This document shows positions 34,205-45,531 of a stretch of DNA of 64,000 nt, piece by piece. Numbering within the stretch: the stretch's first letter is position 1; each line of letters opens with the position of its first letter. The position numbers and the translations under genes are program-made. The notes below the pieces were generated by a model. It had not been told where the DNA came from. It did not search any database and saw only the letters and a list, made by a program, of their open reading frames with translations. This DNA is from Polytrichum commune (taxonomy: Eukaryota > Streptophyta > Polytrichopsida > Polytrichales > Polytrichaceae). The DNA is taken from NCBI GenBank assembly GCA_950295325.1, contig OX485808.1, positions 622,501 to 686,500 of the forward strand, written 5' to 3'.

Positions 34205-37200
34205 TCAGATGAGGCCGTACCCCTCGCAGTTTGCCGTAGCCATGCTCAATTTCCGCGCCATCAGCTCCTCGTTGTCATACAGTGGCATGTACAGAGTGTT
34301 GAAACATGTGGCCGACGTTGGCAATTTCTCTTGAGACCATTCTGGCTTCCCAATAATCCTTATCGCTGCGTAGTGGAAGTACCGAGAGTCGGTGATGAAG
34401 AATAGTAGGTTTTGGAGCTCGCCGACGGGCAGGCCTCGCACGCATGCCTCAAATCGATTCTGCATTTTACCATTTACATGACACGTGTGAGCATTGTGAT
34501 TGATTGCGCATATTAGCCCAACAAAGACTGATTACACTTATAAAAGGCATTGGGTTCTGAGAATAATTACTTGGACGGCCTTCTTCATGTTCACGTACGC
34601 GCAAGTGCCCAAGAAATCTTCGACATCGAGCCCCAAGTCCGCTCCAAATACGGGCTCATAAAATTGTGGCGACCCCCGGAATTTTTCTTTTGTCTGCACG
34701 ATGCTCTTCTTTTGAGTAAGTGTCAGGTCTTGGGACTCGACGATGTTGTCGATGCAGAAAGTGAATCCTGCATTCAAAGCCTCCCCTACTGCCGCACAGT
34801 CTAGGAACAACCACTTGTAGACTTGGGTCTTCCGCAGTCCCTCGATGGCTTCTACGAATCCAGGCCCTGGTTCTAACTTCATGATTGACCAAGCCAGCTC
34901 CGGGCAGTCTTGGACTGCCACCGAGTCCAAGGCCCTCCGCTGTGCATCTACGTCATCAACCAAGAGTTGCTTGAATGCATTATGAACTGAGGGCTTGTAG
35001 GCAATGAAGTCAGCATCCCATGAACTCAGGGTCGGGTCATCTGAGCTCAGGGGGGTGGACCCACACGCAAACGCCATTGTTGCTTTGATAAAGGGCCTGC
35101 TTACACGGACTCCTTTCAACATCAACAAGAACATGAACCACCCCACAAACATCAACTCTGAACGCATCTTCGAGGTCAACTGGCCATTTTGCGTGGGCCG
35201 CAAGTGCAACGCATGTCCACACTCAGCCCTGGAAAATATGTCCATGCACATCTGCACACGGTTCAAACCATACGATGATTATCTGCTCGCTTGCCCTATC
35301 CTAGTTCATGGCAAGCCAACATTGGAGCAGCCTAAAACGATCATACCAACATTTTTGAACGGGTATATAGTACAAATTGGGAACTAGAATTGTCACGGCA
35401 TTTGAGCATTGAAATGATGGACCAACTCATTCGCATTCTTGGCCATGAAGTTGCCAAGTGGAACTCACCCCCATGTTGTCCCAATATTGGAACCATGCAG
35501 TGGACAGAACGCGCTTGGTAGGCCCCCCGCAATCACAGGTTCCCGACTCATTCAGGTCGAACCCTTCATCTCCGATTGTGTACTCGACATAGAATGGCAG
35601 CATGACACCTCCTTTTTTTTGGCTCTGGCTGAAGTATTCCCTTAATGCTCGCAACTCCTCTCCTGCACGGACCTGGCCCATGTGCCCCAAATATCAGAGA
35701 ATGAAATGTATTGACGTCACATCATAGTTAGTGTGCATCTCAAGTTTGGCGACAATAAACGAGTCATGCCTACAAGCTAGTTTGTCCATCCAGATCATTG
35801 CGGGCTATCATGACATGTTCTGGTTAAGGCGTATTGTACTTACTGGAAGGGGTACGACTGGGAGTTTCAGGAGTGCTGCTCGATAGTCACCTAGAGTCTC
35901 ATAGCGGATTGCGCACAGGCGGTAATAATTCCAAGCTTCATTCCGGTTCCTGTATGCAACCAAGTAATCAATCTCCTTGTTCCGAGCCCCCCCGGTCGAT
36001 TCGGCTTGCCTCCAAGTATGCAGCCGAGCCACCACAGCCTCCATTGAGGCCTTGTCTCCAACTGTTGTTGTCACTCTGCTGCCCAGTTTCTCGCACACTT
36101 TCTCTGCCGACCATACTTTGACATCATCTTCAGGGAAGCACTTTTCGAGGATGTCCCACACCCACCAATCTGGTTGTGCGATGGCATTGAATGCTGCCAC
36201 AATGAACTCGGTGTTGTAGGCATGCATTGATGGGCACTCGCGGAGAGTGGCAACCTCGTTAGTGATCATATGTGGTGTCAGCCCTCTGCAACTTCCGCGG
36301 CGCCGGGCAAGTGTTGTTATTACCTGCCCCTCCACGGTGTCCTCACAGCTTAGCCCAAGTTCAGCCTCGAACGCTTTCCAAAATTGCTTTCTGGAGGCCA
36401 CTACTGCCAACACCTCGTCCTCGACCGCTTGTGCAACCGATCCCTGCCACACAGCCACACCGTCACACTCCCAAGCGCAGAATTCGTGTCCAAGGATACC
36501 ATGGACATATGAGGATACACAGAGGTTTTGGGTTATTATTGTGCTTACATGTTTCACTGGCTCATTGAGATCCAGGACATCCGCAGTTTGTGCTTCGCAT
36601 GCCGTGTTATACTTCAAGTCAGCAGCCATGAAAGCATCCTCCGCCTCTTGCAGTGCATCGGCAGCTCTGTCTGCACCCGCTGCAGGGCCACTGCGCAGAG
36701 GTCGTTGCATATGTGTGGCCCTCGGCACGTACTCGCTGGCATCGGAACTAGTCCCTCTGCTGGCATCGCTGTCAAGTTGGAGTTGCTCATCGACGACTGG
36801 CATGGCACATGCAGACTGAGCTCCACGGTGTGCGGCCGATCGTGAGCCACCTGTGGGAGGGGATATCGCAGACAATACATGGACAGAGTCAGAGTCGTCG
36901 GATGAGGCATCACTCCAAGGGCTCCGCTGAAGTGGGGTGCACACGCGAGCTCCGGGCCCGTGGTCCAGGCCATACTGAGGGGTTCCCACAATGCCGGATT
37001 GTTGAGTGCCTTCGAACCCACCACCTGCCTCATTGACGCAAAGCTTCGTGCCGTTTTGGGCGGGCATCGATGTCCGGGCTAGGATTGGTTCTGATGCGAC
37101 CCACTACACGTCACGTGCCTCCACGTTGCGGGCTTGAGAGCACCACACATCGCCAACCTGCGATTGAGTCGTGGACGAAGTTGCGTCCCTGTGTGCGGAT

Positions 37201-38561
37201 AAGGAGACTCCACTCAGCGTCGCCCTACGTCTCCTACTTGCACAATTGCTGCCACCGCCCTCAGCATGGAAAGGGTGTGTGAATGTGGGATCGTAGGCGG
37301 AGTGTCTTGGTACCGCTGGGGGTGTGATGGTCATGGTGTCTTCGTCGTCGGATTCTTCAAGATTGCCAGTACTGTCGATCAATAGTGGGTTGGGGGTGGA
37401 CGATGTCCCAACCTCCCCATACATGTTGGGGCTAGTGGGAGCGCCTGGTCGTAGTGGCAACTTCAAGGAGCTGATGCGCCCTATGTGTAGGGCATATTGG
37501 GCCACTTGAGACGGCATGAGTTGCCCTGGAGGATCGGGCACATAAACCACGGCCACAACGTTTGCTCGTCCACCAACGTCCTTGAATGTCGAACCAGCTG
37601 CCATGACAAACGGTTTCGCGAAATCAACGCAGCCGATTGATCCCGCCTGCATGGAGGGCACACACCAAGATTGAAGCCTATCGAGTATTTCAAGTATATT
37701 TTGAAAGATCTCAATGTCATTTGCAAAGTAGTCGAAGTATTTGCAAAGCCATGCAGCTTGGAGCTCAAACTATTTGTGATGCAATAATGATGCATTAAGT
37801 GAGAGCACAAACATTTGGCATATTGTTCAGCATAATAGATTGTGACTAGCCGAACATGAATTGTTGGGGTACTATACCGATTTGCGCTTTGGGACAACAT
37901 GGTAGAAGAATCCCCCAATGTGAGCAAGCCTGGGATCATTGTACTTTGTTGCGGTGGCCTCTGCCACAGCCTTTTGTGTTGTGCCTTTTGGAAAGGGTCC
38001 GGGGCCAAGCAAAAATGGTGCCCAGGGTGTGGCGGGGTCAACTCTCACTTGGAGAGGGTCCTCTGTCAATGACCTCACCACTATTTGTGTAGCACCCTCC
38101 ACGCACACAGCCTCCATACGATGGGGCAACCCGAACACCTTCCTCACTGTATATTGCTTCGGTCTTGGCGATGTCCGAAGAATGTGACGCAACGGCGGTG
38201 TCCTTGCTCCATACTGGTCTAGGAATGCGGCATCATTCACCAATTCTGCGCAATCCACCACCGAGTGGGGAGGGGGCGGTGTGTTCGACGGATATGCGTG
38301 AATGTTCCCCACGGTCGGTACGAGAGTGGCTGCTCCGTCCAGCCGTCTGGCATCCCTGCCAGTTGGCGGCGGCTGCGGGTTGTTCGTTAGCCTTGGCACA
38401 GAAGGCCCCGCACTGGTGCCCCGTGACATTGAGGGGGGTGCCCCCTGTCGTGCTCGGCGGCCCCCTCCACGTGGTGACATCCCGGGTCCCATCCACCTGC
38501 CAAGACACTGCAATGACAGGCATGACAAGGAGCATCTTAGCGCGTCTAGTATAGTGGGCAT
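34205..38561 (-). CDS. HECT-type E3 ubiquitin ligase-like protein, five exons, one in-frame stop
   Basis: Exons on the minus strand: 38561-37878, 37646-35844, 35672-35469, 35251-34571, 34459-34205 (stop TGA). All four introns are GT-AG and phase 0, giving about 1,208 codons. Residues 1-110 are Pro/Gly/Arg-rich; exon 2 contains acidic Ser/Asp-rich linkers and a helical Trp-rich region of unknown type. The C-terminal ~380 residues read as a HECT domain: CDCGGPTKRVLSTAW (about 875-889, N-lobe), GFTFCIDNI, ELQNLLFFITDSRYF, then LPTSATCFNTLYMPLY with the ubiquitin-accepting Cys at about 1176 and a GYGLI tail. HECT proteins take ubiquitin from an E2 onto this Cys and pass it to substrate. A TAG at 37104-37106 interrupts exon 2; both sides stay in one frame, so it may be a single nonsense change (CAG or TGG origin) or be spliced out. 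The start is uncertain: an intron could precede 38490. Base composition is more GC-rich than its surroundings. It could be a host gene or a transposon passenger. Confidence 0.65.
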
Positions 38562-39214
38562 TGAATATAATTACGTTCTTGCACACTACCGTTGAACAAT
38601 CACCTATATTTGAGTGCCTATTCAACAATTCTTGCAACATATTTGGGTACGCCGAAGCTTACAAACTATGTGGAAATGTGCGAATGTACTGTCTAGATAT
38701 TCGTGGTCGACGGCCAACTACCACCCCCGAGCATCCAAGTATACAAATGTTCATTGAAGTGAAACTTCAAATTCCGGTGCTCTCATTTCGTTGTCATGTT
38801 GACCAAATTCGTGCATTGACCTACACCATGAAATCAAGTTGTGAGATGACCAATACAGGTGGATTAGAGGTAAATTGTCATAGTGATTGTATAAACTTGA
38901 CGTTAGTATTTTTGGCACCTATTTTTAGCCCCTTCAAGTCATAATGCTCAACCACTCTGGTATGACTCTTTTTTCAAAAAATTCAAAAATAAGGTTGATG
39001 TGATTGAGACTTTCCATACTTTATAGGATAGGTGAAGACAAAATAGTCATTTCAACTGGGCACACAACGACTCTCGTAGTCCGAAAACGAGTCTTTAATT
39101 TACTGAATATAAAACCTTTCCCTCTCTGACCCAATTGATATCAGTTTTGTCAACTAAGTAAGTCCATATATGTAATTTCTCTATATAGCAAAATTAAGAG
39201 AGTTGCCGCAATTA
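38562..39214. other. Upstream region of the HECT-like gene
   Basis: AT-richer DNA directly upstream of the gene's first exon (minus strand). No convincing TATA box was picked out; a 127-codon plus frame from 38561 partly overlaps exon 1 and is probably chance. Confidence 0.3.
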
Positions 39215-39700
39215 ACAAGCAGTCTAGTAACCAGTATCCAGTAGTCAGGTATCTGAGTATCTGTCACATAGTCTAATTCGAAGAGACCATTGTCCAGAAT
39301 GTCCGACCATAGTCTATAAGTATTGGTAAGAGAGTTGCTGCAATTCACAAAAGTCTAGTAAGTGATAAAGGTCTAGTAAGCATTGGTCACTAAATTCCCC
39401 AAACCATAGTCTAAATCGGCGAGATCATTGTCCAGCATGTCCGAACAGAGTCTTTAAGTATCGGTAACAGTCCCATGTGTCACTAAGCTTCCCAGACCAT
39501 AGTCTAAGTAGAAGAGACCATTATCCAAGATAGCCGACCATAGCCTGTAAATATTGGTAACAGTCCCGTGTATCACAAAGTTCCCCAGACCATAGTCTAA
39601 ATGGAAGAGACCAATCTCTAGCATACACAGCCATAGTCTATAAATACCGGCGATAGTCTCTTTATCTGATCCCGTGTCGCAAGGCTATAGTCTTAGAATC
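39215..39700 (+). repeat. Minisatellite D (degenerate)
   Basis: Loose repeats of CCATAGTCTAAATGGAAGAG, CCGACCATAGTCTATAAGTA and TTGGTAACAGTCCC. It starts CAGTCTAGTAACCAGTA like minisatellites A and C, and has the longest and most diverged units of the four. Confidence 0.65.
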
Positions 39701-39744
39701 CAGTAATAATCCATGCTTTCTTGTAAGTTAGGGTGAGTCTTGCC

Positions 39745-39785
39745 TTATAAACTTGCCCATCGGCCCTCACCCGAACGATATGGGA
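39745..39785 (+). promoter_or_regulatory. TATA plus palindromic box, module D
   Basis: TTATAAA (39745-39751) then CTCACCCGAACGATATGGGA (39766-39785). It points away from the HECT-like gene and is unlikely to drive it; it more likely belongs to a minisatellite element. Confidence 0.5.
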
Positions 39786-40924
39786 TAAAGGACACGGCTC
39801 AGACACACACGTCCACCTTGGTTCTCTTCTTAGCGATGTCCCTTAAAATTCCTCCACTCTCTTTTCCTTATTTCCAACTACGGTATCCTGTTGTCAAAAT
39901 TGTGTTGAAGCTCTAAAGGATGACTTATGTGCTATGCCGAGATTGTCTGCCAACCGGGTAAGGAGACCCCATAATCTTATCTTCTCGTGTCAAACCCCAC
40001 AACTAATTTTTTTTCCAACGCATCATCCTTGGCCCCGGTGTTTGAAAAAAGAGTGGACAGCGAGAAATGTGCTCATAATACATCTGGTTGTGTCCAAGCT
40101 TGTACCATAGTTGGTTGTGTTCAGAACTTCATTAGCTATAGCAACGACAAAGTCACACAAACATGGATCCCAATAAAACGCACGCACTCTGAGACATACG
40201 AATATGTCAGCTAAAGTAGCACAAATTTGACTCCAACATAGTACCTATGACTGAGAATGAGAAGGGCTTCATCCTTGGAGGTTCAAGGATCCTTAGCAAC
40301 TACTTCAGCACACTTGAGAGATGTCATTTTTTGCTATGTATTATCAGTGATTAATATGTCAGGTGTAAATTTACCTGCTTTCGACAGTTACAACAGCGCA
40401 GTTTCAATTGCACATGTCCTCATTGTGCGTTGTGCTGAAATCGCGTCTCCAATACTTCCTTTACCATCGGTACCTGCCCACATGTGAATTGATTACCACC
40501 GTTAGAGAATGCCCTCGCTTCATCTACTGACTGGTTTCAGTGTATAAACTTGATGATAATCCCAACTAGAAAATTCAGTTTCTGCGTGAGAGTGGACACA
40601 ATAGAGCTTCCAGTTTTGAATCTCTTCAGCCCACAAGTCCCCCATCCTATTCCATAGAGGTCATGACCTGGCCTCGGAGCCTCCTTTTTGCATCGCATAC
40701 TTTCTCACACTACGATTTGAAACACGGACCTGCACAGTCCACTGCCTGACAGAGAATAGGTCCCAAAATTGCTCATGACATCGACGAGGAACTAACACAG
40801 GATCTGAGTGATCAGTTAAAAAGAGTTGCATTTTGTTAAACTGGATAGAGATGAGATTATGCATGGAGCAAAGGCTATGTACCTGACGGTAGCATTGTAA
40901 GCCATGACATGTGCTAAAAATGGA
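39786..40924. other. Non-coding DNA
   Basis: Small frames (for example 40661-40864 minus) have no recognisable features. The string ACGATTTGAAACACG near 40710 also occurs near 32018, downstream of module C, which supports modules C and D being ends of related elements. Confidence 0.35.
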
Positions 40925-41224
40925 CTAATCAGACGCGATGCCATCGTCGCTAGATGGGAGCTCCTCAACGAAGTTAAGCCACAGAAACATCCGAAATTCC
41001 TCTTCCTCCTGCTCTAATTCAATGGCAGCATAATACAACTCCTCAGTGTCATCAATCGTCTTCTTCCAAGCCAAAGCAACACACCGCAGTGTTGCCAACA
41101 ATCGCATACGTTCGAGGAGGGGGCGTGTCATGAGAATGTGGGGCAAGATGTGAGCCTTCACCAAATCGTCTGGGAAAGGGGCCAATAAGCATTGCCTATC
41201 GCGACCTCCACATTCGTCATCCAT
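40925..41224 (-). CDS. Small F-box-like protein
   Basis: A 99-aa frame with a real ATG (41222-41224). After a short polar start it reads APFPDDLVKAHILPHILM, then LLATLRCVALAWKKTIDD: the LPDD-leader, ILP turn, and L-R-CV-W-K-I pattern of an F-box helical domain, which binds SKP1 in SCF ubiquitin ligases. An acidic tail rich in Glu follows. There is no substrate-binding domain, so this is either a minimal protein, a first exon, or a fragment. It lies 2.4 kb upstream of the HECT-like gene on the same strand, so both neighbours look ubiquitin-related; whether they act together is inference. Confidence 0.5.
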   Translation of the reverse strand: MDDECGGRDRQCLLAPFPDDLVKAHILPHILMTRPLLERMRLLATLRCVALAWKKTIDDTEELYYAAIELEQEEEEFRMFLWLNFVEELPSSDDGIASD

Positions 41225-41840
41225 CCCTAGCCGAAGAATTGTTTTTCCAAATTGATGACGTAAGTCCGTTATCCTGTAAACAAGTGCTGTTTATGAAAGT
41301 CAATCGATTTTGAGACCTCAGTGCCACGTAATCAATTGCAGATGATGGGACGATTCATTACATATGCCCCATGCGCACACATTTACGTGGATGCCGATGT
41401 GACAAGCAGTACCATGTAAGTTGTACAAGGTGGGGCGAAGGACATTGTGCACTTGTGGGGAGGTGGTCATCGTTGCCGCCCAATTTCAAAGCAATAAAAA
41501 AAATGGATCATATGTGGACTTCGATGGCTAATGATGGCATCCTATCTACACGATGCCTAATGATGGCAGCCTATGTACGCTGAGGCTAAGGAGGGCATCC
41601 TAACAATTGTTTAACGAGGATTACAATCCTTGATCTCACATTCAAGCATACTTTGGAGTGACCTTCAAATAATATGACAACATTATGCCACTTGTCAGAT
41701 GCCACATCGATATAATGAGCGTACTTCCCTAACTCATAGGTAAAGGTAATAACCTTTACCGCCTTCACACCTTACTCCACAATACTAATCAAGTGCTTAT
41801 GGAAACTATACCTGTTGTCCTCCTTGTCAAAAGCTTCTAA
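41225..41840. other. Non-coding DNA upstream of the F-box-like frame
   Basis: No supported gene. It includes short repeated phrases (CTAATGATGGCATCCTAT/CTAATGATGGCAGCCTAT near 41530-41575). Confidence 0.35.
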
Positions 41841-42125
41841 TGCCCCCTTACCACTCGACTTACGGTAAGACTAAAAGAGGGTTCTAACAACCCGGCCTTC
41901 ACACCTTGCTTGGATCCATTGCCAAAAACAGATTGTTGGATTGGTTGGGATGTTTTAAGGTAGAAATGGGAGGGTCGGTGCTTGAGGCTTGAAACGTCCA
42001 CTTTTAAGTCATGCCAAGTCATTTGCCCACTAAGGTCGGCACGATGTAATGTTCACCATGTTCTGAAGGCCGGGTTGTTAGAACCAACTTTTGAGTCTTA
42101 GCTAAAGTCGAGTTGGAAGGGGGCA
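41841..42125 (-). mobile_element. MITE-like element with long TIRs (TAATGCCCC family)
   Basis: Left end TGCCCCCTTACCACTCGACT and the inverted right end TGCCCCCTTCCAACTCGACT begin inverted repeats that continue for about 60 bp through GTTCTAACAACCCGGCC. It is bordered by TAA and TTA. The interior, read on the minus strand, matches the interior of 52864-53391 (GGCATG, CTTAAAAGTGGA, CACCGACCCTCCCAT), so both belong to one family. It is non-coding. Confidence 0.7.
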
Positions 42126-42179
42126 TTAATATTGTACATTAACACATATGGTGTTTTGTGTAATTGTGGTAACTCTTCT

Positions 42180-42512
42180 AATGACATTTCTTAATAATTT
42201 GTTGAGAAGTATTGTTATCCCAATTTACTTCTAGTTCATCCAAATCTCAATTATGAAACAAAGTTTGGTAGAATATCCATCCTAACATTTAAGTGACGAA
42301 ATATTGGCACGAATGATTGAAATTTGGGTGAAAATTTGCTTAGTAAGTGACAGTAACTGCAACATTGTAAATCCAAAATGCCCAATTTTCCTTGCAAGGA
42401 ATGACAAGTAGTTACATTTACCATTTAGTGTTGGCGGCACTACACAAATGGTTTGCAATTAGTATTGAGGAAGACAAATAGGAATTGGTGATACTAATTA
42501 CACTATTTAGGA
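42180..42512 (+). repeat. Diverged relative of the 48481-48856 element
   Basis: Blocks such as TTTAGTGTTGGCGGCACTAC and TTTGCAATTAGTATTGAG match the element at 48.5-48.9 kb in the same order. The ends are too diverged to place exactly. Confidence 0.45.
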
Positions 42513-43509
42513 TTAAACCAACGATGTATTATGTAAATGTTGTGTGCATATCTTTAATTTGTTTGTTGATTTGTATTGGTGGGATGTTGATGGTCTTATG
42601 AGTGATATACAATGTATTGGTCAAAAGCCAAACCACATCATCATGCATATTTAACAAGAAAACGGTAGAACCGCGAGGCTCTGTCCTTTGCTATGAAAGA
42701 CTACAATTGTAGCTGATTACTTTGCTCATGCCAATCCATGGTTATTAACTATACCAAACCTTCCTTGGATTTTGTGCACCTTCTTCTCAAATACGGGTCA
42801 AGGATTGAAGCTACTCATTTATCACCCGAAAATTTTAAAAATAAATAATCAAGAACTGCCGAAATAACTATAGTTAACTAGATTTCTTTCAATGCATTTT
42901 AGGGAGCACTTATATATATATAAACTATAGTTAGCATCCACATGAAATAAAGTGGACCAAATATAACAAGAACAAGTAATGTTCAAGTGTGAACACAAAG
43001 TGGTTAGGAAATTTGCTCTTGAAACGAAGAAGTTGATGCATAGTCTCTATCCTACAGACAAAACCAACAAACCCGGGGGCATGAATGACAAGTTCTTAGA
43101 CTTGTCTACTTTTATTTAGGGCCGGTTTAGACTAGGAGTCAAGGCTCAAAAATGGGTTGGGGTGAAAGAAATCCACTCCTCTCATTGGTAGAGAGGTTGG
43201 GACTCGCCTCTTCAAGTTTACACCATGAGTTGGGGCCAATTAACAAATAAATTATTTGATTCATCATGACAATGGCCTCAAGTCTTGGAAAAGAGAGCTC
43301 CCAACCTTGTGGACTCTTTCCCTCTAGTTCATGCCTTTGTCATAGCTTTTATTTGCTTGTAGTAGTTTATTCTTTGAGCATTGAATAGGAGGGGAGACAT
43401 TCTAAATTTGTTATACTTTAATCAAATACGGGTCAAGTAATTGTCAATTGTCAGTTGGTTGGCACATGTCACATTGCTTAATATAACTAGTTCAATTCTG
43501 GCACCAATA
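42513..43509. other. Non-coding AT-rich DNA
   Basis: No gene or clear repeat pair is seen. A TATATATATA tract lies near 42911-42922. Confidence 0.35.
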
Positions 43510-43767
43510 CAGTCTAACCTTGATAATGTCACCCTTGTTAATAGAACACCTTGATATTGTCACCTAAAAGTTTGAAACCGATTTTCATAGTGTAAAACTC
43601 CCTCGTTATTATCCCTATCACCCTTGATAATGTCACAATTTTTTTCAAAATCCGTAGTGTAAATGTGATAATATCAAGTATGGATGGATTGTATGGGTGG
43701 GCATGGGTTCGATATTATTGTTCATGGGTGAGCATGGGCTAAAGCAAAGCATATTGGGGGTCATTGA

Positions 43768-44787
43768 AAGGAACGATTGAAGCTTGTTTTCATTCACAAA
43801 GCAGTGTGTCCCAGATGCTTTCCTCGGAATTTTGATCCAAATAGGACAGTACACTATTATTCTAACAATTCAGCCTGGATGAATGATGATGTTTTTACAC
43901 ATTGGGTGAAGAGTGAGAACCGAAGAATGGCATTGAAAGACAGAAAGATTTGCATTATTATGGATAATGCAGGAAGCCATGATATTCATGGTGAGGTCAA
44001 GAAAGTTATAGATGGGTTTAATGCTTTTGTACTCTCCCATATCACTATCTTGTTCCTTCCACCAAATGTGACTTCAGTTGTTCAGCCTTTGGATCAAGGA
44101 GTGATTGCAACATTCAAAATGTGTTATAAGCGCAAGCTTGTTGCCTGGACTTTGCAACAAATTGATAACAACTCAAATGAAGATTTGGGGAAATTGAATG
44201 TTGATGTATTTCAAGCTATGCTATGGTGTGTGGCGGCATGGCATGAATTAGATGATCAAACCATTAGAAATTGTTGGAGAAAGTCCGCCATATTGCCTGC
44301 AGAGTGGAATGCATATATAAACAATCTTGATGAACGTGTGAAGTCCAAAATGGAGGAAGCAACTTTGGAATTGGGTAGACTCATCGCCGCATTAAATTTG
44401 GGTTTGGATGTTGAAGGCAAGCCTGTAGAAAATCTTTGTCCTTTGGAGTACATAAACATGGAAGGTGAAGATGATTTTGAGGTGGAATTTTCTACTGAGG
44501 AGCTTGTGCAATTAGCTTAAGATGGCGAACAGGTTCTTGATTCCATGGAAGTGGACCCATTGATTGTTGATAGCAGTGATGATGAGTCTAAAGTAGTGAA
44601 GCTAAGCGATGCACAAAAATATGCTAAAGATGTTTTGAATTTTATGGCTAGCCAAGGTTCTCAGATTTTCAGCACTCATGAGTTGTTAGAAATGGAAAAA
44701 ATCCATGACAAATTCATTAGAATTGGTGTTGCACATTTAACATCAACAAAACAATGTGACATTAGAAAACACAATATTCATTAAAAT
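43768..44787 (+). pseudogene. pogo/Tigger DDE transposase, 5'-truncated with internal stop
   Basis: The frame starts inside the catalytic domain: KAVCPRCFPRNFDP, then SAWMNDDVFTHWV, CIIMDNAGSH (second acidic residue, Asp codon 43963), LPPNVTSVVQPLDQGVI (third Asp, 44092) and a conserved helical tail to 44517. A TAA at 44518-44520 is followed in the same frame by an acidic C-terminal tail (VDSSDDES) to about 44784. Missing are the CENP-B/HTH DNA-binding region and the first catalytic Asp, so the copy cannot be autonomous. There is no ATG at the start of the conserved part, which agrees with truncation. Confidence 0.8.
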
Positions 44788-44913
44788 GAGAGTTTTCCAG
44801 TGAATTGAGAGTACATAAAGCAAACTATTAATCCAAGAATGAAATGAAAACCACTGGAAAGTTGTAGAGTACAAGTAAAAAAATAACATTTGATTTTCTG
44901 CCATAAATTCCGC

Positions 44914-45531
44914 TGTAGTTTCCATTAAATTGAGAGTATGTTAAGCTGGGAAATCGACTCATTTAGGTCGATTCAACCTAAATTGACAACATATTGTCAT
45001 CATTAAGGTTGACTCAACCTAAATTGACTAACATAATTGTCCTCATTTAGGTCGACTCAACCTAAATTGACAACATAATTGTCCTCATTTAGGTCGACTC
45101 AACCTAAATTGACAACATAATGTCCTCATTTAGGTCGACTCAACCTAAATTGACAACATAATGTCCTCATTTAGGTTGACTCAACCTAAATTGACTAACA
45201 TATTGTCCTCATTTAGGTTGACTCAACCTAAATTGACAACATAATGTCCTCATTTAGGTTGACTCAACCTAAATTGACTAACATATTGTCCTCATTTAGG
45301 TCGACTCAACCTAAATTGACTAACATATTGTCCTCATTTAGGTCGACTCAACCTAAATTGACTAACATAATTGTCCTCATTTAGGTCGACTCAACCTAAA
45401 TTGACAATATAATGTCGTCATTTAGGTCGACTCAACCTAAATTGATAACATAATGTCGTCATTTAGGTCGACTCAACCTAAATGAGTCGATTTCCCAGCT
45501 TAACATACTCTCATTTTAATGGAAACTACAC
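44914..45531. mobile_element. Foldback element with 13 hairpin-forming tandem repeats
   Basis: About 57-bp inverted ends beginning TGTAGTTTCCATTAAA are identical apart from one or two bases. Between them the unit CATTTAGGTCGACTCAACCT recurs 13 times at 38-44-bp spacing; each unit holds TTTAGGT...ACCTAAA inverted arms and most contain GTCGAC. It sits inside the pogo element between the transposase remnant and the right TIR. No protein is encoded. Confidence 0.8.

Noticed and set aside
35834-36845. Plus-strand frames up to 190 codons across the HECT-like gene
   Set aside because: They are antisense to exon 2 of the minus-strand gene, whose splice phases and domain content support the other strand.
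44970-45490. CRISPR-like array of evenly spaced repeats
   Set aside because: Units are contiguous tandem repeats without unique spacers, enclosed by transposon-type inverted ends, in a plant-like genome.
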